The position numbers were made by a program, and so were the translations under genes. This document shows positions 50,140-60,489 of a stretch of DNA of 64,000 nt, piece by piece. Numbering within the stretch: position 1 is the stretch's first letter; each line of letters begins with the position of its first letter. This DNA comes from Microbulbifer taiwanensis (GTDB taxonomy: Bacteria > Pseudomonadota > Gammaproteobacteria > Pseudomonadales > Cellvibrionaceae). Under the pieces are notes generated by a model. That model had not been told where the DNA came from, searched no databases, and saw nothing but the letters and a program-made list of their open reading frames with translations. The stretch covers positions 1 through 64,000 of the forward strand of contig NZ_JACZFR010000026.1 in assembly GCF_014904815.1 (NCBI RefSeq), written 5' to 3'.

Positions 50140-50499
50140 TTAAGCTGCCAGGGCTGCCTTGGCTTTTTCAACTACGGCAGCAAAAGCAGCTTTGTCGTAT
50201 ACAGCCAGGTCGGCCAGAACGCGACGGTCCAGGGCGATATCCGCCTTTTTCAGACCGGCGATCAGGCGGCTGTAGGACAGGCCTTCAGCGCGGGACTGGG
50301 CATTGATACGAGTGATCCACAGAGCGCGGAAGTTACGCTTCTTGACGCGACGGTCGCGGTAAGCGTACTGGCCGGCCTTGATCACCGCCTGCTTGGCTAC
50401 GCGGAATACACGCGAACGCGCACCGTAGTAACCCTTGGCCTGCTTCAGAATTTTCTTGTGACGACGACGCGCCTCTACACCACGTTTTACACGGGCCAT
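50140..50499 (-). CDS. rplT: 50S ribosomal protein L20
   Basis: A 119-residue basic protein typical of L20: [20 protein letters not shown], then [20 protein letters not shown] and [20 protein letters not shown]. Needed early in assembly of the large subunit; in E. coli L20 also represses rpmI-rplT translation. Last gene before the terminator. Confidence 0.98.
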   Translation of the reverse strand: MARVKRGVEARRRHKKILKQAKGYYGARSRVFRVAKQAVIKAGQYAYRDRRVKKRNFRALWITRINAQSRAEGLSYSRLIAGLKKADIALDRRVLADLAVYDKAAFAAVVEKAKAALAA

Positions 50500-50535
50500 A
50501 ACTCTATCCTCTTAAACCTTTTAGCGATGGGCCAA

Positions 50536-50730
50536 TTACTTGGCGCGCAACATGCGATCGACCAGGGTGGCATCAGACTTGTTCATGGTCTGGGTGCCGC
50601 GCAGCTGACGCTTACGCTTGGTGCTCATCTTGGTGAGGATGTGGCTCTTGTTGGCGTGCTTGTGCTTGTAGCCTGAAGCCGTCTTCTTGAAGCGCTTGGC
50701 GGCGCCACTGTGTACTTTTGCTTTCGGCAT
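50536..50730 (-). CDS. rpmI: 50S ribosomal protein L35
   Basis: A 64-residue basic protein from ATG 50730: [20 protein letters not shown], then [20 protein letters not shown]. Length and sequence are standard for L35. It is followed by rplT after 36 bases and probably translated together with it. Confidence 0.98.
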   Translation of the reverse strand: MPKAKVHSGAAKRFKKTASGYKHKHANKSHILTKMSTKRKRQLRGTQTMNKSDATLVDRMLRAK

Positions 50731-50869
50731 TTTGTACTCCAAAGTAAAAAATTGTCTGCGAACAGACTTCTTCAATGAACCGCCGGAGACCGGCGGCGTT
50801 ACGAGAGTGGGGGGGCAGCCGTCGCCCAACCACTTCTCCAAGGGAGATCCGCGGCATGCGCCGCGGGCC

Positions 50870-51409
50870 TCACTTTTTCTTCTTGCTGGGAGCAATCACC
50901 ATGATCATCTGGCGGCCTTCCAGCTTCGGCCGCTGCTCCACGGTGCCCAGTTCCTCCAGGTCCTTCTCGATGCGCTGCATCATTTCCAGACCCAGTTCCT
51001 GGTGCGCCATCTCGCGGCCGCGGAATCGCAGGGAGACCTTGGCCTTGTCGCCCGCCTCGAGGAAGCGGGTCAGGTTGCGCAGCTTGATCTGGTAGTCCCC
51101 GATATCGGTACCGGGGCGGAACTTCATTTCCTTGATCTGCTGCTGCTTCTGTTTCTTCTTGGCAGCGTTTTTGGCCTTTTTGGCCTCAAAAACGTGCTTT
51201 CCGTAGTCCATGATTTTACAGACTATCGGATCGGAGTCCGGCGCAATTTCAACGAGATCCAGATTGGCCTGCTGAGCAGCCTCCAGCGCTTCATTCAGGG
51301 AGACAACGCCCACCTGTTCGCCATCGGCGCCTATGAGACGCACTTCTGACGCCTCGATCTGATCATTGATGCGGGCCTTTTTGGACCGTCCCTTGCTCTC
51401 TCGTTTAAT
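50870..51409 (-). CDS. infC: Translation initiation factor IF-3, ATT start codon
   Basis: A 179-residue IF-3. Homology extends upstream of GTG 51343 through [20 protein letters not shown], and the only suitable start is ATT at 51409-51407 with GGAG 9 bases upstream, giving [15 protein letters not shown], as in E. coli infC. The rare start lets IF-3, which rejects non-standard initiation codons, control its own synthesis. Later motifs include [20 protein letters not shown]. It lies 14 bases after thrS in the usual operon. Confidence 0.95.
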   Translation of the reverse strand: MKRESKGRSKKARINDQIEASEVRLIGADGEQVGVVSLNEALEAAQQANLDLVEIAPDSDPIVCKIMDYGKHVFEAKKAKNAAKKKQKQQQIKEMKFRPGTDIGDYQIKLRNLTRFLEAGDKAKVSLRFRGREMAHQELGLEMMQRIEKDLEELGTVEQRPKLEGRQMIMVIAPSKKKK

Positions 51410-51423
51410 AGCTATCGTCTCCG

Positions 51424-53352
51424 TTAATTATCAGAAATAGACAAACGGCCGCGGCGATCCACGTCCTGCCTGAGGATGTCCAGGAACGACTCGAAAGTCA
51501 TGGTTCCCAGGTCCTCACCGCTGCGTGTCCGCACGGCGACCGTCTGGCTCTCTACTTCCTTATCGCCGATCACCAGCAGATAAGGTACGCGCTGTAGCGT
51601 GTGCTCGCGGATTTTAAAGCCGATCTTCTCGTTTCTCAAGTCGGCCGAAGCACGGTACTGCTGGGCACCCAACCGGGCCTCCAGGTCACGGCAGTAGTCG
51701 GCCTGGCGATCGGTGATATTCAGGATCGCCACCTGCTGGGGGGCCAGCCAGGCGGGGAAGGCGCCCTCGTAGTTCTCGATCAGGATACCGATAAAGCGCT
51801 CGAAGGAGCCCAGGGTGGCGCGGTGCAGCATCACCGGGGTCTGGCGCGAGCCGTCTTCGGCCACATACTGGGCGTCCAGGCGGCCCGGCATGGAGAAATC
51901 CACCTGAATGGTGCCGCATTGCCACACCCGGCCGAGGCAGTCCTTCAGGGAAAACTCGATCTTGGGCCCGTAGAAGGCGCCCTCGCCCGGCAGCTCTTCC
52001 CACGGCAGTTCGGCGGCGTCCAGGGCGTCGGCCAGGGCCTTCTCTGCCTTGTCCCAGCTCTCGTCGGAACCGACGCGCTGTTCCGGGCGGGTAGACAGGC
52101 GGTAGATGACGTCCTCGAAGCCGAAATCCTTGTACACCGAGTGCAGCAGCTCCATAAAGTCGGACACTTCCGTCTGGATCTGGTCCTCGGCACAGAAAAT
52201 ATGGCCGTCGTCTTGCACAAAACCGCGCACGCGCATCAGGCCGTGCAGGGAGCCGGACGGCTCGCTGCGGTGGCAGGAGCCGAACTCCGCCAGGCGCAAT
52301 GGCAGGTCGCGGTAGCTGCGCAGGCCCTGGTTGAACACCTGCACGTGGCAGGGGCAGTTCATCGGCTTGATCGCGAACTGGCGCTCCTCACTGGTGAGGG
52401 TGAACATATCGTCGCCGAACTTGTCCGCGTGGCCAGATTTGCGCCATAGAGAGAAATCCACCAGTTGCGGCGTCTTGATCTCCCGGTAGCCGTACTCGCG
52501 CTGGCGGCGGCGCATGTACTGCTCGATGGTGCTGTAGACGGTCCAGCCGTTGGGGTGCCAGAACACCATGCCCGGCGCCTCTTCCTGGATATGGAAGAGA
52601 TCGTATTTCTTCGCCAGCTTGCGGTGGTCGCGCTTCTCCGCCTCTTCGATGCGGTGCAGGTAGGCCTTCAGCTCTTTCTTGTTGGCCCAGGCGGTGCCGT
52701 AGACACGGGTCAGCATCTCGTTGTTGGCGTCGCCGCGCCAGTAGGCGCCGGCCACCTTGGTCAGCTTGAACGCCTTCAGCCTGCCGGTGGAGGGCACGTG
52801 CGGACCGCGACACAGGTCCTCGAAATCGCCCTGGCGATACAGGGAGATATCTTCATTGGTGGGGATGCTGGCGATGATCTCCGCCTTGTACTCCTCGCCC
52901 ATCTCGCGGAAGTATTTCACCGCATCGTCGCGCGGTAACAGGCGGCGACTGACAGGAATATCTTCCTTGGCCAGCTCGCTCATGCGCTGCTCGATCTTCT
53001 CCAGATCCTCCGGCGTAAACTGGCGCTCGTAGGCGAAATCGTAATAGAAGCCGTCCTCGATCACCGGGCCTATGGTGACCTGGGCTGAGGGATAGAGCTG
53101 CTTGACCGCCTGGGCCAGCAGGTGCGCGGTGGAGTGACGGATAACCTCCAACCCTTCCGGCTGGCGGTCGGTAATAATGGCCAGTTCCGCGTCACGGTCG
53201 ATCACATGGCTGGTGTCGACCTCTTTGCCGTCGACCACACCGGCGAGCGCGGCTTTTGCCAGGCCGGGGCCGATATCGTTGGCGACATCGAATACGGAAA
53301 CAGGGTTGGAAAATTCGCGACGGGAGCCGTCGGGGAGAGTGACAACAGGCAT
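51424..53352 (-). CDS. thrS: Threonyl-tRNA synthetase
   Basis: A 642-residue class IIa synthetase, same length as E. coli ThrS. N-terminal TGS domain ([20 protein letters not shown]), editing domain with [20 protein letters not shown] (HxxxH), catalytic core with motif 2 [20 protein letters not shown] and zinc ligands in [15 protein letters not shown], motif 3 [20 protein letters not shown], and anticodon-binding domain. First gene of thrS-infC-rpmI-rplT. Confidence 0.98.
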   Translation of the reverse strand: MPVVTLPDGSRREFSNPVSVFDVANDIGPGLAKAALAGVVDGKEVDTSHVIDRDAELAIITDRQPEGLEVIRHSTAHLLAQAVKQLYPSAQVTIGPVIEDGFYYDFAYERQFTPEDLEKIEQRMSELAKEDIPVSRRLLPRDDAVKYFREMGEEYKAEIIASIPTNEDISLYRQGDFEDLCRGPHVPSTGRLKAFKLTKVAGAYWRGDANNEMLTRVYGTAWANKKELKAYLHRIEEAEKRDHRKLAKKYDLFHIQEEAPGMVFWHPNGWTVYSTIEQYMRRRQREYGYREIKTPQLVDFSLWRKSGHADKFGDDMFTLTSEERQFAIKPMNCPCHVQVFNQGLRSYRDLPLRLAEFGSCHRSEPSGSLHGLMRVRGFVQDDGHIFCAEDQIQTEVSDFMELLHSVYKDFGFEDVIYRLSTRPEQRVGSDESWDKAEKALADALDAAELPWEELPGEGAFYGPKIEFSLKDCLGRVWQCGTIQVDFSMPGRLDAQYVAEDGSRQTPVMLHRATLGSFERFIGILIENYEGAFPAWLAPQQVAILNITDRQADYCRDLEARLGAQQYRASADLRNEKIGFKIREHTLQRVPYLLVIGDKEVESQTVAVRTRSGEDLGTMTFESFLDILRQDVDRRGRLSISDN

Positions 53353-53450
53353 TGTACTTCCTTTCTATCAGTGGCGATCCCTACCAAAGACCGCGTGAAT
53401 CAACTTGATTTGTCGGGCATCTGGCCCAAGTGCGGAAGGCACTTAAAAGA

Positions 53451-53527
<77 letters not shown>

Positions 53528-53902
53528 GTAACGCTTTTTCAGCAACTCTGCAGCGGGGAACCCCTTGCTGCGAAGAGCGCGAACTTTAGCACCGGATTTT
53601 AGTGTTTTCAACAACTTAGTGAGCTTTTCGAGCGGCGAATTTGAATCGTCGACCAGAGGGTGCGAACCCGCACCGGGGCCATGGACTCCCCCCGCTGTCC
53701 TGTGGCCTAATGACCCGGCATTTCCGCATACCGAGAAGACATGAATCCGACGCGAGTGAAATCCTTCGTATGGCCAGTGTGGCTATTCCGCTGCATCGGC
53801 CTGCTGTCGCCTGCCTGAGACTCACCTCCTCCGCAATGACAACAGCCGCACTGAAAGGCTGTTGTCCACACCCTTTCGACCCGGCGCCGATAAGGGACCA
53901 AC
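53528..53902. other. Intergenic region between tRNA-Val and EamA gene
   Basis: This 375-base stretch must contain the tRNA-Val promoter (minus strand) and the transporter promoter (plus strand). A small palindrome GGGAACCCC-like and repeated GAATTTGAATCGTCGACC wording similar to a tRNA 3' half occur near 53635-53655, but no second tRNA folds. I see no gene. Confidence 0.45.
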
Positions 53903-54889
53903 GTGAAATCCAGACAACTCAATATGACTCCGCTGCTGGGCAACGGCTATTTCCTCGCCTTCGCCGCCGCGGCCCTGTTTTCCGTCAAGGCGATCTTTAT
54001 CAAGCTGGCCTACCGGCACGGGGTGGATGTGGAGACCTTTATCCTGCTGCGCATGCTGCTGGCCCTGCCCTTCTACCTGGCGATTGTCGCGCTGCTGCGG
54101 AGCAGCGGCCAATGGCGCCCCGCCTCTCCGCGCCTGCTGCTGGTGACCGGGATTCTGGGCCTGTGCAGCTACTACCTGGCAAGCCTCCTCGACCTGCACG
54201 GGCTGCGCTATATCAGTGCCAACTTCGAGCGCCTGATCATCTACCTCTACCCGACCATGGTGCTGCTGCTGGGCTGGTGGTTCCTGCGCCAACCGGTGGC
54301 GCCGCGACAGCTGTTGTGCATCCTCGGCGCCTACGCGGGAATCCTGCTGATCTACTGGCAGGATCACAGCTTCAGCACCGGCGCGGCCGCACCGGAATGG
54401 GTGTCCCTGGCGCCGACTGCCTGGGGCATGCTGCTGACCCTCGGCGCCGCGCTGAGCTTTGCCATCTACGTGACCTTCAGTGAGGGCGCCATCCGGCGCC
54501 TGGGCAGCCGCCAGTTCACCGCCCTGGCGATGATCGCGGCCAGCGCGGCCATCGCCGTGCACTTCGCGCTGCAGGGGGACTGGTCCAGGGTGGCTCAACC
54601 CTGGCCGGTCTACGGCTACGCGCTGATCGTGGCCTTTGCCTGCACCGTGGTGCCTTCACTGCTGATGAGCGCGGCCATCCAGCGCATAGGTTCGGCGGCG
54701 ACAGGGGCCGTGGGCACCAGCGGGCCAGTGATTACACTGATCGCGGCAGCCTGGGTGCTGGGGGAGCCGTTTACGGCCTATCACCTCGGGGGAATGGCGA
54801 TCATTATTGGAAGCCTGGTGCTGCTGAAGAAGAGCGGGGAAGACAGGAAAGTGCGCCCGATGGTTAAGTCTCAGGGTGCCGCGTCGTAG
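53903..54889 (+). CDS. EamA/DMT-family transporter
   Basis: A 328-residue membrane protein with about ten helices in two EamA repeats (first around 14-145, second around 165-310; for example GTSGPVITLIAAAWVLGEPF). Members export or import amino acids, nucleobases or sugars; the substrate is unknown. The start is GTG 53903 with AAGGGA 5 bases upstream; ATG 53924 is an alternative. The TAG stop is contributed by the left arm of palindromic repeat copy 5. Confidence 0.9.
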   Translation: MKSRQLNMTPLLGNGYFLAFAAAALFSVKAIFIKLAYRHGVDVETFILLRMLLALPFYLAIVALLRSSGQWRPASPRLLLVTGILGLCSYYLASLLDLHGLRYISANFERLIIYLYPTMVLLLGWWFLRQPVAPRQLLCILGAYAGILLIYWQDHSFSTGAAAPEWVSLAPTAWGMLLTLGAALSFAIYVTFSEGAIRRLGSRQFTALAMIAASAAIAVHFALQGDWSRVAQPWPVYGYALIVAFACTVVPSLLMSAAIQRIGSAATGAVGTSGPVITLIAAAWVLGEPFTAYHLGGMAIIIGSLVLLKKSGEDRKVRPMVKSQGAAS

Positions 54890-54940
54890 GGTGCGCCGTA
54901 CGCACCGCTGCGGGGGATGGTGCGCGCGGCGCACCCTACG
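54885..54940. repeat. Palindromic intergenic repeat, GTAGGGTGCGCC family, copy 5
   Basis: Left arm CGTAGGGTGCGCCGTACGCA from 54885 and right arm ending GGCGCACCCTACG at 54940, with a short loop. The TAG at 54887-54889 in the left arm is the stop codon of the EamA gene. Confidence 0.9.
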
Positions 54941-54952
54941 GAAGCACTTTCT

Positions 54953-55028
54953 CGTCATTCCGGCACAGGCCGGAATCCAGGTGCCCCCCGCTCCCCGAAA
55001 CTGGATACCGGCCTGCGCCGGTATGACG
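54953..55028. repeat. Palindromic repeat with CGTCATTCCGGC arms
   Basis: Left arm 54953-54980 (CGTCATTCCGGCACAGGCCG continuing GAATCCAG) and right arm 55001-55028 form an imperfect palindrome around a GC-rich loop. This type of repeat is common across proteobacteria. It lies in the EamA/uvrB convergent gap, 12 bases after repeat copy 5. Confidence 0.85.
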
Positions 55029-55060
55029 AGTCAGTGATGACTCGACATGGAACGGAGTAT

Positions 55061-57067
55061 CTACTGCTCTTCCTTGAGGCGGGAGATTTCGTCGCGCAGC
55101 TTGGCGGCGGCCTCGAACTCCAGGTTCTTGGCGTGGTTGTACATCTGCTCCTCCAGCTCCTCGATACGCGCCCAGCGCTGCTTGTCGGACAGGGGCTTCT
55201 TGTCCGCCTTGTAAGCGCCCTTGCCTTCGGCCACCCTACGGCGCGATTTCGGCACACCGGGGGCAATGGCGCCCTCCATGATATCGGCCACACTCTTGCG
55301 AATACCCTGGGGCGTGATGCCGTGCTCGGCATTGAACTCCATCTGCTTATCGCGGCGGCGCTGGGTCTCGTCCAGGGCGCGCTGCATCGAGTCGGTCACC
55401 CTGTCTGCATAGAGTATCGCCCTGCCCTGCAGGTTGCGCGCGGCGCGGCCGATGGTCTGGATCAGCGAGCGCTCGGAGCGCAGGAAGCCCTCCTTGTCCG
55501 CGTCGAAGATGGCCACCAGGGACACTTCCGGCATGTCCAGCCCTTCGCGCAGCAGGTTGATACCCACCAGCACGTCGAACTCGCCGATGCGCAGGTCGCG
55601 AATGATCTCCACCCGCTCCACCGTATCGATATCGGAGTGCAGGTAGCGCACGCGCACGCCGCTCTCGCCCAGGTACTCGGTCAGGTCCTCCGCCATACGC
55701 TTGGTCAGCACGGTAATCAGCACCCGCTGATCCGCATCCACGCAGCGGTGGATTTCCGACAGGACATCGTCCACCTGGGTCGAGGCCGGGCGAATTTCCA
55801 CCTCCGGGTCCACCAGGCCGGTGGGACGCACCACCTGCTCCACCACCTGGCCGGTATGCTCGGCCTCATAGGGTCCCGGCGTAGCGGATACGAAGATGGT
55901 CTGCGGCGCCAGCTGCTCCCACTCCTCGAACTTGAGCGGGCGGTTGTCCAGCGCCGACGGCAGGCGGAAACCGTATTCCACCAGCGTCTCCTTGCGCGAT
56001 CGGTCGCCGCGGTACATGCCGCCGATCTGCGGCACAGTGACATGACTCTCGTCGATAAACAGCATGGCATCGTGGGGCAGGTAGTCGAACAGCGTCGGCG
56101 GCGGCTGGCCGGCATCGCGCCCGGACAGGTAGCGGGAATAGTTTTCTACGCCATTGCAGTAGCCCAGCTCCTGCATCATCTCCAGATCGTACTTGGTGCG
56201 CTGCTCCAGGCGCTGGGCCTCCAGCAACTTGCCGTTGTCGCGCAGCTGCTCGAGGCGCACGCGCAACTCCTCCTTGATCCGGTCGATGGCGCTGACAATG
56301 GTCTCCCGCGGTGTCACATAGTGGGACTTGGGGAAGATGGTGACCCGCGGCACCTTTTTCAGTTGCTCGCCGGTTAGCGGGTCGAAAATGGTGAGCTCTT
56401 CGATTTCCTCATCGAACAGGGAGACGCGCACCGCCTCCAGGTCCGAATCCGCCGGGTAGATATCGATGATATCGCCGCGCACCCGGTAGGTGGCGCGGCG
56501 GAAGTCGGCGTCGTTGCGGGTGTACTGCAGCTCGGCCAGGCGGCGCAAAATAGTGCGCTGGTCCACCAGGTCGCCGCGATCCAGGTGCAGCACCATCTTC
56601 AGGTACTTGTCCGGGTCACCCAGGCCGTAGATGGCGGAAACCGTCGCCACCACTATGACGTCGCGGCGCTCGATCAACGCCTTGGTCGCTGACAGGCGCA
56701 TCTGCTCGATATGCTCATTGACCGAGGCATCCTTCTCGATAAAGGTGTCCGATGACGGCACATAGGCTTCCGGCTGGTAGTAGTCGTAGTAGGAGACGAA
56801 ATACTCCACCGCATTCTTGGGAAAGAACTCCCTGAACTCGCCGTACAGCTGCGCCGCCAGGGTCTTGTTGTGGGCCATGACGATCGCCGGGCGCTGCAGC
56901 CGCTCGACGACATTGGCCATGGTGAAGGTCTTGCCGGAGCCGGTCACACCCAGCAAGGTCTGATGGCTGAGGCCGTCCCCCACACCCTCCACCAGCTGCT
57001 CTATCGCCGCCGGCTGATCTCCCGCCGGACTGTATTTGCACACCACCTGAAAAGGACGTGATTCCAT
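55061..57067 (-). CDS. uvrB: Excinuclease ABC subunit B
   Basis: A 668-residue UvrB. Motifs: Walker [21 protein letters not shown], beta-hairpin region [20 protein letters not shown], helicase motif [20 protein letters not shown], motif [22 protein letters not shown], and the C-terminal UVR domain [20 protein letters not shown]. It verifies damage loaded by UvrA and recruits UvrC in nucleotide excision repair. I see no LexA box upstream. It is divergent from tRNA-Asn. Confidence 0.98.
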   Translation of the reverse strand: MESRPFQVVCKYSPAGDQPAAIEQLVEGVGDGLSHQTLLGVTGSGKTFTMANVVERLQRPAIVMAHNKTLAAQLYGEFREFFPKNAVEYFVSYYDYYQPEAYVPSSDTFIEKDASVNEHIEQMRLSATKALIERRDVIVVATVSAIYGLGDPDKYLKMVLHLDRGDLVDQRTILRRLAELQYTRNDADFRRATYRVRGDIIDIYPADSDLEAVRVSLFDEEIEELTIFDPLTGEQLKKVPRVTIFPKSHYVTPRETIVSAIDRIKEELRVRLEQLRDNGKLLEAQRLEQRTKYDLEMMQELGYCNGVENYSRYLSGRDAGQPPPTLFDYLPHDAMLFIDESHVTVPQIGGMYRGDRSRKETLVEYGFRLPSALDNRPLKFEEWEQLAPQTIFVSATPGPYEAEHTGQVVEQVVRPTGLVDPEVEIRPASTQVDDVLSEIHRCVDADQRVLITVLTKRMAEDLTEYLGESGVRVRYLHSDIDTVERVEIIRDLRIGEFDVLVGINLLREGLDMPEVSLVAIFDADKEGFLRSERSLIQTIGRAARNLQGRAILYADRVTDSMQRALDETQRRRDKQMEFNAEHGITPQGIRKSVADIMEGAIAPGVPKSRRRVAEGKGAYKADKKPLSDKQRWARIEELEEQMYNHAKNLEFEAAAKLRDEISRLKEEQ

Positions 57068-57254
57068 AACTCCACCGCCAAAACCGATTTGAAAGGCAAT
57101 CCGCGATTGTAGATTCTCCCCGGGACGGCCACAAATGCCCGCGCAGTGCGCCGTGATCTAATGCGCCAGCGGCACCCGGTCGCCGCATTTTTAAACAACC
57201 AGGCGACAGAATTAAACTACTGACAAATCAATGAGTTAAAGTGCCAAAAAGGGG

Positions 57255-57281
57255 TTGACCTGCACCGACCCCCTCTATAAG
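57255..57281 (+). promoter_or_regulatory. Sigma-70-type promoter for tRNA-Asn
   Basis: TTGACC at 57255-57260 and TATAAG at 57276-57281, 15 bases apart, precede the tRNA by about 50 bases. A GC-rich discriminator follows, as is usual for stable RNA promoters. The spacer is short. Confidence 0.6.
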
Positions 57282-57331
57282 ATACGCGCCATCTGAACGG
57301 GACGGCACAACAGGCCGGACCGAAAAGATAT

Positions 57332-57407
57332 TCCGCCTTAGCTCAGTTGGTAGAGCAAATGACTGTTAATCATTGGGTCGCTGGTTCGAGCCCAGCAGGC
57401 GGAGCCA
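57332..57407 (+). tRNA. tRNA-Asn (GTT)
   Basis: A 76-base cloverleaf with encoded CCA: acceptor TCCGCCT/AGGCGGA, D arm GCTCAGTTGGTAGAGC, anticodon stem AATGA/TCATT with loop CTGTTAA (anticodon GTT) and T arm GGTTCGAGCCC. Followed by its own terminator. Confidence 0.97.
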
Positions 57408-57413
57408 AATACG

Positions 57414-57447
57414 AAAAAGGCCTCTAGCGCGAGCTAGAGGCCTTTTT
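57414..57447 (+). terminator. Intrinsic terminator after tRNA-Asn
   Basis: AAAAAGGCCTCTAGC pairs with GCTAGAGGCCTTTTT around a short GCGA loop, with the T-run on the plus strand. It starts seven bases after the tRNA. Confidence 0.92.
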
Positions 57448-57538
57448 GTTTGCTCGCCCACAAAGTGTCCACATACCCTCAAGGTAAACCGGGTGCTTAC
57501 GCTGCGTACTCGAACAGCCAATCTCCAGATATAAAAAA

Positions 57539-57560
57539 GCCCCGCCGATTTGGGCGGGGC
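57539..57560 (-). terminator. Intrinsic terminator of the O-antigen initiation operon
   Basis: GCCCCGCC and GGCGGGGC form an 8-base stem. On the minus strand a run of six Ts follows, 28 bases after the stop of the wbpM-like gene. Confidence 0.88.
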
Positions 57561-57587
57561 CTCTTAATTCAATAATACCAACCGATC

Positions 57588-59540
57588 CTAGCGACGGGCG
57601 CCATCCGTCGGCAGCGGCAGGCGCTTCACCTGCCCCACCTTGGGTGCAGGCTTGTTGTCGCGCTGCTGGGCCCAGACCACATCCACCAGGCTCTGCTTGG
57701 GCGAATAGTCTTTCACCGCCTCCAACAGAAGGCGATGCACTCCCTCACAGTCGTGTCGACTGCAGGCATCGCGAAGCTCTCCAACCAGCAACTGCAATCT
57801 CTCGCTGGGGAGCCGCTCCTCCTCGGCCCGCATGATCATCGGGTGATCGGTACCGGATACGTTGTCGCCGAGCAGAAGTTCTTCGTAGAGCTTTTCACCG
57901 GGGCGCAGCCCGGTGATCTGGATCTCGATATCCCCCTCCGGGTTCTCCTCATCCCGCACCGTGTGGCCCATGATCTGGATCAGGCGCCTGGCCAGATCGG
58001 AGATGCGCACCGGCTCCCCCATATCCAGTACGAACACTTCGCCGTTGCGCCCCATACTCCCGGCCTGCAACACCAGCTGTGCCGCCTCGGGAATGGTCAT
58101 GAAGTAGCGGGTGACCTTGGGGTGGGTCACGGTGACCGGTCCGCCGGCATTGATCTGGTCGGTAAACAGCGGGATCACCGAGCCGGATGAACCCAGCACA
58201 TTGCCGAAACGCACCATGCACACGCGGGTTTTGGCAAAGCGGCGACCGAAGTCCTGGCACACCAGCTCGGCGAAGCGCTTGGTCGCACCCATCACATTGG
58301 TCGGACGCACTGCCTTGTCGGTGGAGATCAGCACAAACTGTTCCACACCAAAGGCCTCGGCCGCCTCCAGTACCGACAGGGTGCCGAGCACATTGTTGTC
58401 GGCCCCCAGCACCACATTCTGCTCTACCAGAGGCACGTGCTTGTAGGCCGCGGCGTGGTAAATGGTATTGATGGAGAAACTCTCGATAATCTCCGCCATG
58501 CGCGCGCGGTCGCGCACATCGCCGAGCAGGGAAGTCACCTTCAACTGGTGCCCCTCGTCCTGCTGCTGTTGGTAGAGCTCCCGTTCGATCTGGTAAAGGG
58601 CGAACTCCGAGGACTCCACCAGCACCAGGTGCGCCGGCCCCCATTGGGCGATCTGCCGGCACAGCTCCGAACCGATGGAACCGCCGGCGCCGGTGACCAG
58701 CACCACCTTGCCACTGATGGAGCCGGCGATCAGGGCCTTTTCCGGCTCCACCGGCGCGCGGCCGAGAATGTTCTCGTAGATCTGCGAAACGTCGGCGACG
58801 CGCCCGGCACCGTCCACCAGTTCCTCAACCCCGGGAATCACCTTGACCACCAGGCCGCGCTCGCGCAGCCCGCGGGTAATCTCGCGGCGGCGGCGCTTGG
58901 GCACACCCGGCATGGCCAGCAGTACCTCGGCAATATCCCGCTCGGCGACCACATCGAGAATATTGGCCGGGTTGTAAACGAGCACACCATCGATCAGCGT
59001 ATTCTGCTTGGAGGCATTGTCGTCGAAGAAGGCCACCGGCTTGTAGATTTCGCCGTGTACCAGCGCCTTGTACATCTGCAGGCCCGCGGTGCCGGCACCG
59101 TAGATGGCGACGCGAGTCTTGTGGATTTCCAATGCCATCTGGTAGTAGATACGCACCAGCCAGCGGGAACCACCGACAGCGATCAGGGCGAAACACCAGT
59201 AGATGACCGGCACCGAGCGCGGCACACCGGCAAAGGTAAGGTAGGAAGCCACCGCGAGCACCACCGCGGAGGCGGTAACCCCCTGCAGCACTGCCACTAT
59301 GGCCTGCTGCCCCATATAGCGGATTACAGTGCGGTAGAGGCCCAGGCGCAGGAATATGAAACTACTGGAGCCCAGCGTCAGCGCGAGACAGACCAGCATT
59401 TCCGTCTGCAGCGCCGGAGTCAGGCCGTTGACCCGAATCGCCATCGCCATCATAAAGGCGAAGCCCAGCATCAACAGGTCGAATATCAGCATCAATACCG
59501 GCTTGTGATGTTTCTGTACGGTCCGCCAGATGCGTATCAC
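57588..59540 (-). CDS. wbpM: Membrane-bound nucleotide-sugar 4,6-dehydratase (WbpM/CapD family)
   Basis: A 650-residue protein from GTG 59540 (GGGGGAT upstream). Four N-terminal membrane helices, a first Rossmann-like domain (VAIYGAGTAGLQMYKALVHG), then the dehydratase domain with VTGAGGSIGSELCRQIAQWG, YHAAAYKHVPLVE and STDKAVRPTNVMGATKRFAE, characteristic of WbpM/FlaA1-type enzymes. It converts UDP-GlcNAc to the 4-keto-6-deoxy sugar for QuiNAc or FucNAc in surface polysaccharide. Last gene of a three-gene operon. Confidence 0.92.
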   Translation of the reverse strand: MIRIWRTVQKHHKPVLMLIFDLLMLGFAFMMAMAIRVNGLTPALQTEMLVCLALTLGSSSFIFLRLGLYRTVIRYMGQQAIVAVLQGVTASAVVLAVASYLTFAGVPRSVPVIYWCFALIAVGGSRWLVRIYYQMALEIHKTRVAIYGAGTAGLQMYKALVHGEIYKPVAFFDDNASKQNTLIDGVLVYNPANILDVVAERDIAEVLLAMPGVPKRRRREITRGLRERGLVVKVIPGVEELVDGAGRVADVSQIYENILGRAPVEPEKALIAGSISGKVVLVTGAGGSIGSELCRQIAQWGPAHLVLVESSEFALYQIERELYQQQQDEGHQLKVTSLLGDVRDRARMAEIIESFSINTIYHAAAYKHVPLVEQNVVLGADNNVLGTLSVLEAAEAFGVEQFVLISTDKAVRPTNVMGATKRFAELVCQDFGRRFAKTRVCMVRFGNVLGSSGSVIPLFTDQINAGGPVTVTHPKVTRYFMTIPEAAQLVLQAGSMGRNGEVFVLDMGEPVRISDLARRLIQIMGHTVRDEENPEGDIEIQITGLRPGEKLYEELLLGDNVSGTDHPMIMRAEEERLPSERLQLLVGELRDACSRHDCEGVHRLLLEAVKDYSPKQSLVDVVWAQQRDNKPAPKVGQVKRLPLPTDGARR

Positions 59541-59601
59541 ATGATCCCCCAATTTAACCCCCGGCCAGATTATCCCACCCCATTTACGGGATATTGGCCT
59601 T

Positions 59602-60489
59602 TCACGCCAGGTCGAGCCCGACCAGCGCAAGCGCCAGTATAGACATACTGACCATAAATCCCAGTTGCCAGTACAAAGTTTTTACAACCCCGATGCGCAG
59701 AGCGCTGCGCTGGTAGAGATGTTCCCGGTGCGCCTCCCACCAGCGCTTGCCTGTCAGCATACGGCGCAGCAGTGTCAACGTGGCATCCAACCAGAAAGGT
59801 GCGAAAACCAGGGCCGGCACCAGCAACCCAAAAGCGCCCCGCTGCCAGCCGTACAGGCTGACCGCCACCGAAGCCAGCCCCAGAGAAGTCGATCCCGCAT
59901 CGCCGAGAAAGATACTCGCCGAAGGCCAGTTGTAGCGCAGGAAAGCCAGTGCACAGATGACCAGCAGCGCGCAGACACCGGCCAGATCCCCCTGCCCTCG
60001 CCAGGCACAGGCCAGGCCGAGCGATGCGAAGCCGATCGCAGTCATACTGCCTGCCAGCCCATCCATACCATCCATAAAGTTGTACAGATTGATCATCCAG
60101 ACTCCGCCCGCCAGCAGCAGCGGATACCACCACCAGGCGAGGACCTGCGGCAGCCCCGCCAGCACCAGCGCCACCGCCAACAGGTGCACGGAAAAACGCA
60201 CCCGCGCCGAGACATGGTGCAAGTCATCGACGACAGATACCGCCAGCAAGAGCGCAAAACCCGCAAGCAGCGGAAGCGGGAGGGAAACGGGGCTCAAAAC
60301 CAACGCCACCGCACAGCCGGCCACCAGGGCCCAGCCGCCGGTGCGCGGCACCGGTATTTCGTGCATGGAGCGGTGATTCGGCAGATCCAGCGCGAACTCG
60401 CGCATACTGGTCAGCAGCACGGCGGTCAGCCCGTAACTCACCACTGCCGCCGCAAGAACCGGAATCAACCACTCCCCCATCAACACCAT
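59602..60489 (-). CDS. wbpL: Polyprenyl-phosphate sugar-1-phosphate transferase (WbpL/WecA-like)
   Basis: A 295-residue, highly hydrophobic member of the MraY/WecA family. Signatures: VDDLHHVSARVR in an early loop, NLYNFMDGMDGLAGSMTAIG with the DD-type catalytic Asp, IFLGDAGSTSLG, and a His-rich end (WEAHREHLYQR). It transfers sugar-1-phosphate to undecaprenyl phosphate, starting O-antigen synthesis; by neighbours the sugar is likely QuiNAc or FucNAc. Its ATG overlaps the stop of the upstream epimerase gene (TAATG). Confidence 0.92.
   Translation of the reverse strand: MVLMGEWLIPVLAAAVVSYGLTAVLLTSMREFALDLPNHRSMHEIPVPRTGGWALVAGCAVALVLSPVSLPLPLLAGFALLLAVSVVDDLHHVSARVRFSVHLLAVALVLAGLPQVLAWWWYPLLLAGGVWMINLYNFMDGMDGLAGSMTAIGFASLGLACAWRGQGDLAGVCALLVICALAFLRYNWPSASIFLGDAGSTSLGLASVAVSLYGWQRGAFGLLVPALVFAPFWLDATLTLLRRMLTGKRWWEAHREHLYQRSALRIGVVKTLYWQLGFMVSMSILALALVGLDLA

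Noticed and set aside
57068-57250. LexA box in front of uvrB
   Set aside because: No CTGT-N8-ACAG motif was found in the upstream sequence.
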